A DNA stretch of 12,973 nt, taken from contig JAJYGW010000380.1 of NCBI GenBank assembly GCA_021790615.1, positions 1 to 12,973 on the forward strand, read 5' to 3'. The stretch's first letter is position 1; each line of letters begins with the position of its first letter. Made by a program: the position numbers and the translations under genes. The notes below the pieces were generated by a model that was given only the letters and a program-made list of their open reading frames with translations, was not told where the DNA came from and ran no database searches. Positions 7,761 through 12,973 of the stretch are shown piece after piece. This stretch comes from Actinomycetes bacterium (GTDB lineage Bacteria; Actinomycetota; Acidimicrobiia; Acidimicrobiales; JAKAOS01).

Positions 7761-9181
7761 CACGCCACCTCCTCGAGGCTCGACACATGCTCGACGATCT
7801 CGTCGGCCGACGGCAGGACCCCGCCCATGCGGCGCACGTGGCTGAGCCGTGGAGTCGCGAGGCCGGCATGGCTCACGGCGAGCCGCAGCTCGTCCTCGAG
7901 CTGCCCGCTGCTCGCCTCGACGACGACGACCTCAGGTGAGCGGTCGAGCAGCGGCCGCAGCAGGTCGACCGGGAACGGCCAGACCGTGATCGGGCGGAAC
8001 AGCCCTGCTCTCACTCCACGCTCCCGCAACTCCGCCACCGCGCCCTTGGCGAGCTGGGCGGGGGTGTTGGTCGCGACGAGGAGCACGTCGGCGTCCTCGC
8101 AGCGGTAGCAGTCGGCGCGCTGCTCGTGAGCGGTCATGCTGGCGTACTTGTCGTCGAGGCGGAGGTTTCGCTGCTCGAGGTCGAGCTCGTCGAGGTCGAT
8201 GGAGCAGATGAGGTTCTCGCGATGGGAGCGATCGCCGAAGACCGCCCAGTCGGGCAGACCCGGTTCGACCATGAAGCTCGGCAGCTCGACCTTCCCGGTG
8301 ATCTGGCCGAGGTAGCCGTCGCCGAGCACGACGACCGGGTTCCGGTACCGGAAGGCCAGCTCGAACGCCAGCATCGTGAGATCGAGCATCTCCTGCGGCG
8401 TCGCCGGCGCCAGCACGATCCCGTGGGTGTTGCCGTGGCCGAGACCCTGGCAGGCGAGCTTGATGTCGGCCTGCTCCGGTGCGATGTTGCCGAGACCCGG
8501 ACCCCCCCGCATGATGTCGACGAAGACGCCGGGCACCTCAGAGCCGATCATGTACGAGATGCCCTCGAGCATGAGGCTGAAGCCAGGAGAGCTCGTGAAG
8601 GTCACGCATCGCTGGCCGGCCCCTCCCGACCCGTACATCATGTTGACGGTCGCGACCTCGCTCACAGCCTGCACGAACATGCCACCGAGGGCCGGCTGGA
8701 CCTTCGCCATGAGCTCGGCGCCCTCTGTCGACGGCGTGATCGGGTAGCCGAAGACGTGGCGGCAACCGGCGAGCAGCGCGCCGATCGCGGCGGCGGCCGT
8801 GCCCTTCACGACGAGCGGCTCCCGGGCCGGAAGTGGGATGCGACGGTCGGACGAGGGCTCGGACGGAGTCGTTGCGACCGCCGGCGCGGCCGGGATGCCC
8901 GACAGCGCGCTCAGCAGCCCTGAAGCGACGGCTTCGTCGTTCTCGGGCAGCAGCGCGAACGGCTCCGGACAAGCATCGAAGCACAACGCGCACCCGTTGC
9001 ACGCCTCCGGGTCGAACACGATCGGCAGGAGCCCGCTCTCACGGTTGATCTCGGTACCGAGCTGGAGGCTGCCCTTGATGCACGAGGCGATGCAGCGCCC
9101 GCATCCCTTGCAGTACGCCGAGAGCACGACCGGCCTCGGCTTGGTGGTGACACTCACGCCGTCATGATCACGCGTCCGCAT
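7760..9181 (-). CDS. 2-oxoacid:ferredoxin oxidoreductase, ferredoxin (delta) domain fused to VorB-type alpha subunit
   Basis: The 473-residue protein begins with a two-cluster ferredoxin domain: Cys24/27/30/34 and Cys61/64/67/71, each CxxCxxCxxxC, for two [4Fe-4S] centres. An Ala/Pro/Ser-rich linker at about 95-120 leads to the alpha subunit. This has VKGTAAAAIGALLAGCRHVFGYPITPSTE (motif GYPITPS at 145-151), RGGPGLGNIAPEQ at 225-237, and NPVVVLGDGYLGQ at 281-293. A C-terminal transketolase-like domain carries FRPITVWPFP at 395-404. The RGGPGLGN and DGYLGQ patterns match VorB of the 2-oxoisovalerate (branched-chain) enzymes better than pyruvate PorA, so branched-chain 2-oxoacids are the likely substrates; 2-oxoglutarate remains possible. 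It pairs with the beta-gamma protein encoded immediately downstream. The start is uncertain: ATG 9181 has no good Shine-Dalgarno, and GTG 9157, eight codons later, would begin nearer the conserved region. The enzyme is cytosolic and probably oxygen-sensitive. Confidence 0.9.
   Translation of the reverse strand: MRTRDHDGVSVTTKPRPVVLSAYCKGCGRCIASCIKGSLQLGTEINRESGLLPIVFDPEACNGCALCFDACPEPFALLPENDEAVASGLLSALSGIPAAPAVATTPSEPSSDRRIPLPAREPLVVKGTAAAAIGALLAGCRHVFGYPITPSTEGAELMAKVQPALGGMFVQAVSEVATVNMMYGSGGAGQRCVTFTSSPGFSLMLEGISYMIGSEVPGVFVDIMRGGPGLGNIAPEQADIKLACQGLGHGNTHGIVLAPATPQEMLDLTMLAFELAFRYRNPVVVLGDGYLGQITGKVELPSFMVEPGLPDWAVFGDRSHRENLICSIDLDELDLEQRNLRLDDKYASMTAHEQRADCYRCEDADVLLVATNTPAQLAKGAVAELRERGVRAGLFRPITVWPFPVDLLRPLLDRSPEVVVVEASSGQLEDELRLAVSHAGLATPRLSHVRRMGGVLPSADEIVEHVSSLEEVA
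7768..7772 (-). promoter_or_regulatory. Ribosome binding site of the beta-gamma gene, inside the alpha gene
   Basis: GGAGG on the minus strand lies seven bases before ATG 7760 and only four before GTG 7763, which favours the ATG. It is formed by the last codons (Glu-Val-Ala) of the delta-alpha gene. Confidence 0.65.
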
Positions 9182-9263
9182 CCCCGGCGTCTAGGTCCGT
9201 TGGTCACAACCTCCGCTCCTCGGGACCGAACGCCGAACTGCCCAGGCCGTAACATGCCACCTC

Positions 9264-9329
9264 GTGTCGCAAGGCGAGACGGGAGCCACTTTTTCGGCCT
9301 ACTTCCGCAACGGCAAGATTGGTCTCTGA
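9264..9329 (+). other. Possible 21-codon upstream ORF overlapping the flavoprotein start
   Basis: A frame from GTG 9264 to TGA 9327-9329 reads 21 codons and ends ...YFRNGKIGL. Its stop shares one base with ATG 9329 (TGATG). The flavoprotein gene has no visible Shine-Dalgarno, so re-initiation after this short frame could supply translation. GTG 9264 also lacks a Shine-Dalgarno, and a 21-codon frame can arise by chance in high-GC DNA, so this is a weak call. Confidence 0.2.
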
Positions 9330-11383
9330 TGCTCGAGCGCCATGCCGTGCTGTTCGAGCCGATCCAGATCGGGCCGAAGGTCCTCCCCAACCGCTTCTAC
9401 CAGGTGCCGCACGCCACCGGCTTCGGCCTCGCGATGCCGAGGTCCCAGGCCGCGTTCCGCGGGCTCAGAGCCGAGGGCGGGTGGGGTGGTGTGTGCGTCG
9501 AGTACGCGCCGGTGTCGCCGGACTCCGACGAGGCGCCCGAGATGGCGGCCGACTTCTTCGACGCCGAAGACGCAGCCGCGCTGGTGCTGACCGTCGATGC
9601 GATCCACGCCCATGGCGCGCTCGCGGGCCTGGAGCTGTTCCACGGCGGGATCGAGAGCGCGAACGGCTCGTCGCGCCTCAGCCGCATCGCGCCGAGCCAG
9701 CTGGCACACCACGAGGAGCCGGCCGTCGTCCCGAAGGAGATGACGGTCGACGACATCGCCCGCGTCCAGCGCGAGTGGGCAGAGGCCGCTCGCCGCGCAC
9801 GCGACTGCGGGATCGACATCGTGTACGTCTACGGCGCGCACGGCTATCTCGGCACGCAGTTCCTGTCGCCGTTCTTCAACCACCGCCGTGATCGGTACGG
9901 GGGAGTGTTGGAGAACCGGGCACGTTTCTGGTTGGAGACGCTCGAAGCCGTCCGGCTCGCAGTCGGTGACGACTGTGCCGTCGCAACCCGGGTCGGAGTC
10001 GACTTCCGCGGCGAGCCAGGCGTGACCATCGACGAGGGGCTCGAGTTCATCCGGCTCGCCGACTCGCTCGTCGACCTCTTCGACGTGAACACCGGCACGT
10101 GGCCTCAGGACTCCGGCACGGCCCGCTACTTCCCGGAGGGCCACGGCCGTCCGTGGACGGGCCAGGTGCGCCAGGCGACGGGGAAGCCGATCGTGAGCGT
10201 CGGGCGCTTCAACAACCCGGACCTCATGGCGTCGCTCGTGGCGTCTCGCGAGCTCGACATCGTCGGCGCAGCCCGCCCCGCCATCGCGGACCCGTTCCTG
10301 CCTCGCAAGATCGCCGAGGGGCGCCTCGAGGACATCCGCGAGTGCACCGGTTCGAACGTCTGCATCTACAAAGAAGAGGTGCACCACCGGGTCGGCTGCA
10401 TCCAGAACCCGACGGCCGGCGAGGAGTACCGGCGCGGTTGGCACCCCGAGGTCATGGCGCGGTCCGCCCTCTCGGACCTTCCCGTGCTCGTCGTCGGCGC
10501 CGGCCCGGCAGGGCTCGAGTGCGCGCTGACGCTCGGCCGGCGAGGTCACGAGGTGCACCTCGTCGAGGCCGAGGGCGAGGTCGGCGGCCATCTGCGCTGG
10601 ATGCGGAGGCTGCCGACGCTGGGCGAGCTCGGGCGGGTCGTCGACTGGCGGAGGACGCAGCTCGGCAAGGTCTCGAACGTCTCCCTCGTATGCGGGCGGC
10701 GACTGGCCACAGCAGAGGTGCTCGACTACGGCGCCGCACTCGTCGTCGTCGCGACGGGGTCACGTTGGCGCACCGACGGACTGCAGCCGCGGACGCACGA
10801 GCCGATCCCAGGGGCCGAGGCCGGTCCCACAGCGGTGCTCACGCCCGAGGACGTCATGGTGCGCGGGGTGCGCCCGGAGGGCCGGCGGGTGGTCGTGTAC
10901 GACTGCGAGGGCTATCTCGCCGGGAGCGGCGTGGCCGAGCAGCTCGCCTCGGAGGGGTACGAGGCCACGATCGTGACGCCCTTCGACGTGGTGTCGCCGG
11001 TGAGCGACGAGACGTTGGAAGGGGGCTTCCTGCGGGCTCATCTGCACGAGGTGGGCGTACGGGCGGTGCGAGGGGTCACGATCGAGTCGATCGAGCCAGG
11101 GTCGGTGAAGGGTCGTGACGAGCTCGGCGCGCCCGTGGTCCTCGACGCAGCCGCTGTCGTGCTCGTCACGCAGCGCTCGTCCGAGCTCGCTCTCTGGGAC
11201 GACCTCCATGCGGACCCGTTGTCGTTGGCGGAAGCCGGGATCCGGGGCTGCTATCTCATCGGTGACGCCCTGTCGCCCCGGATGACGTCGGAGGCCGTGT
11301 TCGAGGGGCACCGGCTGGCGATGGAGATCGACGCCGGCGACCCTGCCACGCCGTTGCGGGTTCGGAGGCACGAGCAGGTGTAG
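9329..11383 (+). CDS. Trimethylamine dehydrogenase-like NADH:flavin oxidoreductase with altered cofactor residues
   Basis: The 684-residue protein aligns end to end with trimethylamine/dimethylamine dehydrogenase as I recall that sequence. An OYE-type FMN TIM barrel begins FEPIQIGPK...NRFYQVPH at 9-28. It keeps Tyr59, Arg221, Trp258, and the Tyr168/His171/Asp261 active-site set. A Cys motif region at 339-357 is followed by PTAGEEYRRGWHPE at 361-374. A dinucleotide fold then starts at VLVVGAGPAGLE (386-397), and the protein ends with a GCYLIGDALSPR motif near 640-651. Three features differ. The FMN-linking Cys30 of TMADH is Ala29. The four-Cys cluster motif is Cys339-x2-Ser342-x2-Cys345-x11-Cys357, with Ser in place of the second ligand. 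The pocket Trp355 is Glu349. Amine demethylation is therefore doubtful and the substrate is unknown. ATG 9329 matches the family N-terminus; a frame open from 9164 would overlap the divergent operon. Electron acceptors in the family are ETF or NAD(P). Confidence 0.9.
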   Translation: MLERHAVLFEPIQIGPKVLPNRFYQVPHATGFGLAMPRSQAAFRGLRAEGGWGGVCVEYAPVSPDSDEAPEMAADFFDAEDAAALVLTVDAIHAHGALAGLELFHGGIESANGSSRLSRIAPSQLAHHEEPAVVPKEMTVDDIARVQREWAEAARRARDCGIDIVYVYGAHGYLGTQFLSPFFNHRRDRYGGVLENRARFWLETLEAVRLAVGDDCAVATRVGVDFRGEPGVTIDEGLEFIRLADSLVDLFDVNTGTWPQDSGTARYFPEGHGRPWTGQVRQATGKPIVSVGRFNNPDLMASLVASRELDIVGAARPAIADPFLPRKIAEGRLEDIRECTGSNVCIYKEEVHHRVGCIQNPTAGEEYRRGWHPEVMARSALSDLPVLVVGAGPAGLECALTLGRRGHEVHLVEAEGEVGGHLRWMRRLPTLGELGRVVDWRRTQLGKVSNVSLVCGRRLATAEVLDYGAALVVVATGSRWRTDGLQPRTHEPIPGAEAGPTAVLTPEDVMVRGVRPEGRRVVVYDCEGYLAGSGVAEQLASEGYEATIVTPFDVVSPVSDETLEGGFLRAHLHEVGVRAVRGVTIESIEPGSVKGRDELGAPVVLDAAAVVLVTQRSSELALWDDLHADPLSLAEAGIRGCYLIGDALSPRMTSEAVFEGHRLAMEIDAGDPATPLRVRRHEQV

Positions 11384-11415
11384 GGCGGGAATCCTCGGGC
11401 TCGCCGCAGTGTTTG

Positions 11416-11432
11416 TTGATGAGTCAATCATC
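11416..11432. promoter_or_regulatory. A/T-rich palindrome before the pirin gene, possible operator
   Basis: GATGA at 11418-11422 and TCATC at 11428-11432 form a perfect inverted repeat around a five-base spacer. An overlapping TTGA-TGAG-TCAA repeat sits at 11416-11427. It is one of the few A/T-rich patches in the window and lies just before the ribosome binding site, where a repressor could act. Short palindromes also occur by chance. Confidence 0.25.
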
Positions 11433-11434
11433 TG

Positions 11435-11440
11435 AAGGAG
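11435..11440 (+). promoter_or_regulatory. Ribosome binding site of the pirin gene
   Basis: AAGGAG six bases before GTG 11447 supports the GTG as the true start. Confidence 0.75.
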
Positions 11441-11446
11441 ACAGCT

Positions 11447-12445
11447 GTGCCAGCCATCACCGTTGAGGACCCGCTCGTCCTCCCCCGCATCCCGGCACCC
11501 GATCCCGCCACGGCTTCCGACCGGCCCGTTCGTTCTGTGACGACGGCCCCGGCTGGCTTCGAGGGAGAGGGGTTCCCCGTGTACCGGGCTTTTGCCGGCG
11601 TCAGCACGGCGGACCTCGACCCGTTCATCCACATGGACCAGATGGGTGAGGTGGAGTACGCCCCCGGCGAGCCGAAGGGGACGTCGTGGCACCCGCACCG
11701 GGGTTTCGAGACCGTCACCTACATCATCGACGGGATCTTCGACCACCAGGACTCCAACGGCGGAGGCGGGCGGATCACGAACGGCGACACGCAGTGGATG
11801 ACGGCCGGTGCCGGGATCCTGCACATCGAGCGCCCGCCGGAGTTCCTCGTCGCGTCGGGCGGGCTCTTCCACGGCATCCAGCTGTGGGTCAACCTGCCGT
11901 CGGCGAACAAGTGGAACAACCCTCGCTACCAGGACCTGCGGGCGACCGAAGCGGCGTTGGTCACCTCGCCCGACGGCGGCGCACTCGTCCGCGTGATCGC
12001 GGGCGACGTCGCCGGTCACGAAGGGCCCGGGGCGAGCTTCACCCCGATGGCCATGGTGCACGCCACCCTCAGCCCCGGTGCCGAGGTCGCTCTCCCCTGG
12101 CGGCCGGACTTCAACGCTCTCGTCTACGTGCTGTCGGGGCGCGGCACGGTCGGGGCGGAGCGGCGACCGATCGTCAGCCACCAGCTCGTCGTGTTCGGGC
12201 CGGGCGACGTGCTGCGTGTGGCGGCGGATGCCGAGCAGGAGTCGCGCCACCCGAACCTCGACGTGCTCGTCCTCGGTGGTCAGCCCATCCGCGAACCGGT
12301 CGTCCACTACGGGCCGTTCGTCATGAACTCTCGTGCCGAGATCATCGAGGCGCTCGAGGACTACCAGGCCGGCCGTCTCGGTGTCATCCCGGCGACCGAG
12401 GTGCCTCATCAGCAGCCGGGCGACATCGACCCGCGCCGCTCGTAA
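11447..12445 (+). CDS. Pirin family protein (bicupin)
   Basis: The 332-residue product has the two-cupin layout of pirins. The N-terminal cupin carries the metal-binding set His82, His84 (WHPHRGFETVTY), His126 and Glu128 (AGAGILHIE). The pirin core GDTQWMTAGAGI at 113-124 precedes the last two ligands. The second cupin (about 205-290) has the conserved WRPDFNALVYVLSG and GPGDVLRV strands. The motif set is complete, so an Fe(II)-type or other metal site is expected. Bacterial pirins have been assigned quercetin 2,3-dioxygenase activity or regulatory roles, for instance binding to pyruvate dehydrogenase E1; the sequence does not decide between these. The protein is cytosolic, with no signal peptide. 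The GTG start is backed by AAGGAG. It lies 63 bases after the flavoprotein gene and ten bases before a damaged hydroxyacid dehydrogenase gene, so it may share an operon with them. Confidence 0.93.
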   Translation: MPAITVEDPLVLPRIPAPDPATASDRPVRSVTTAPAGFEGEGFPVYRAFAGVSTADLDPFIHMDQMGEVEYAPGEPKGTSWHPHRGFETVTYIIDGIFDHQDSNGGGGRITNGDTQWMTAGAGILHIERPPEFLVASGGLFHGIQLWVNLPSANKWNNPRYQDLRATEAALVTSPDGGALVRVIAGDVAGHEGPGASFTPMAMVHATLSPGAEVALPWRPDFNALVYVLSGRGTVGAERRPIVSHQLVVFGPGDVLRVAADAEQESRHPNLDVLVLGGQPIREPVVHYGPFVMNSRAEIIEALEDYQAGRLGVIPATEVPHQQPGDIDPRRS

Positions 12446-12455
12446 GCGCGAACCG

Positions 12456-12973
12456 ATGAGCGATCGGCGCGTTCTCGTCACCTTCACCCCACCGAGGGGC
12501 ACCCGCGAAGCGATCGCCGGCGCTCTCGAGAAAGTGGCCGAGGTCACCTACCTGAGTGACGTCGACCCGGCTGAGCGCGCGCGAGAGATCGGCTCGGCGG
12601 ACGCTGTCTTCGGGTGGTTCCTCAGCCGGGACGCGGTGCCCTTCGACCTCATCCCCGAAGGCGTCCCTGTCGCTCGTCCTTGTCGCTCTACCGCTCACCC
12701 GCCTCACGCGCGGCCTGATCGGTGCACGGGAGCTCTCGCTCATGAAGCCTGACGCCATCCTCGTGAACGTCGCCCGAGGTGCCGTCATCGACGAGGACGC
12801 CCTCTACCGGCACCTCGAAGGTCACGCCAGCTTCTCGGCGGCGATCGACGCGTGGTGGGACGAGCCACGGGGGGGCGCCCGTTTCTCACCGCGCCTGGCT
12901 TGGATGGAACTGCCCAACGTGCTCGGATCGCCTCACAATTCGGCGGTCACCGAGACCTCGCTCGTCAGCTCTG
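12456..12973 (+). pseudogene. D-2-hydroxyacid dehydrogenase remnant: internal deletion plus +1 frameshift, 3' end outside window
   Basis: ATG 12456 opens a normal-looking N-terminus (RRVLVTFTPP, then EIGSADAVFGWFLSRD) that reaches FDLIPEGVPVA. The frame then breaks: the original frame stops at TGA 12750-12752, while family sequence continues in the +1 frame. That sequence reads VALPLTRLTRGLIGARELS, MKPDAILVNVARGAVIDEDALY, AAIDAWWDEP and LPNVLGSPHNSAV, and it stays open to the window end. Intact members of this NAD-dependent family have over 100 residues between these blocks, including the GxGxxG dinucleotide motif, the invariant catalytic Arg region and the dimer helices. All of that is absent here. 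A smaller loss may also lie before AVPFDLIP, where relatives have a LLSAGVD-like segment. The product could not bind NAD, so the gene is most likely dead; an assembly error in metagenomic data is the main alternative. It starts ten bases after the pirin stop. Confidence 0.75.
12667..12692 (+). repeat. 13-base near-tandem repeat at the dehydrogenase break point
   Basis: TGTCGCTC occurs at 12668-12675 and again at 12681-12688, a period of 13. Removing one 13-base unit rejoins the two dehydrogenase frames as GVPVA-LPLTRLTRG. The repeat therefore accounts for the +1 shift but not for the missing NAD domain. Confidence 0.5.

Noticed and set aside
9164..9328. N-terminal extension of the flavoprotein from ATG 9164
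   Set aside because: It would overlap the start of the divergent oxidoreductase gene, and the added 55 residues resemble nothing in the family, whose N-terminus fits ATG 9329.
9299..10591. 430-codon minus-strand frame opposite the flavoprotein
   Set aside because: It is antisense to strongly conserved TMADH-like coding sequence and shows no domain of its own.
11423..11427. TGAGTCA within the pirin leader, resembling a eukaryotic AP-1 site
   Set aside because: It is a chance match in a bacterial genome; only the palindrome around it is worth noting.
10760..12547. 595-codon open frame on the minus strand across the pirin gene and both neighbours
   Set aside because: It crosses three recognisable plus-strand genes and has Arg/Asp/His-rich composition without any family signature, as expected for a high-GC antisense shadow.

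Overview
This is a high-GC window, and every gene shows the strong G/C bias at third codon positions seen in actinobacteria. The gene families fit too: a PfkA with the Gly104/Lys124 combination of the actinobacterial-type subgroup, an ACSF2-like acyl-CoA synthetase, a TIGR01976-type class-V aminotransferase and a trimethylamine-dehydrogenase-like flavoprotein. An uncultured or environmental actinobacterium, perhaps of the Acidimicrobiia type, is my inference; nothing in the window fixes the taxon. I see no tRNA, rRNA, CRISPR array, insertion sequence or phage gene. Genes are tightly packed and no gene-free stretch exceeds 300 bases.

Layout. At 1-1702 (+) lie the 3' part of a GNAT acetyltransferase and, overlapping it by 46 bases, a PLP-dependent class-V aminotransferase-like protein. 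It meets a convergent acyl-CoA synthetase gene (1775-3418, -) across a 73-base gap filled by a long inverted repeat. The minus strand continues with a 6-phosphofructokinase (3511-4533), a secreted HExxE-motif protein of unknown function (4729-6168, with a GTG start chosen from the ribosome binding site), and a two-gene 2-oxoacid:ferredoxin oxidoreductase (6306-7760 and 7760-9181). The two oxidoreductase genes are translationally coupled by a TGATG overlap. Their domains are fused as ferredoxin(delta)-alpha and beta-gamma, and the alpha part carries VorB-type (2-oxoisovalerate) signatures.

Divergent from that operon, on the plus strand, are a 684-residue trimethylamine-dehydrogenase-like flavoprotein (9329-11383), a pirin (11447-12445) and a damaged D-2-hydroxyacid dehydrogenase that runs off the window (12456-12973).

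Biology. The content is mostly central and accessory carbon metabolism: acyl-CoA activation, glycolysis, ferredoxin-linked oxidative decarboxylation of branched-chain 2-oxoacids, and an Fe-S flavoprotein. I found no convincing new multi-gene system. The most unusual items are: (i) the TMADH-like flavoprotein, which has lost the Cys that binds FMN covalently, one of the four Fe-S cluster Cys (now Ser) and one aromatic residue of the amine pocket; (ii) the delta-alpha / beta-gamma arrangement of the oxidoreductase; (iii) the secreted HExxE protein; (iv) the hydroxyacid dehydrogenase, which lacks its whole NAD-binding core and is frameshifted next to a 13-base near-repeat.
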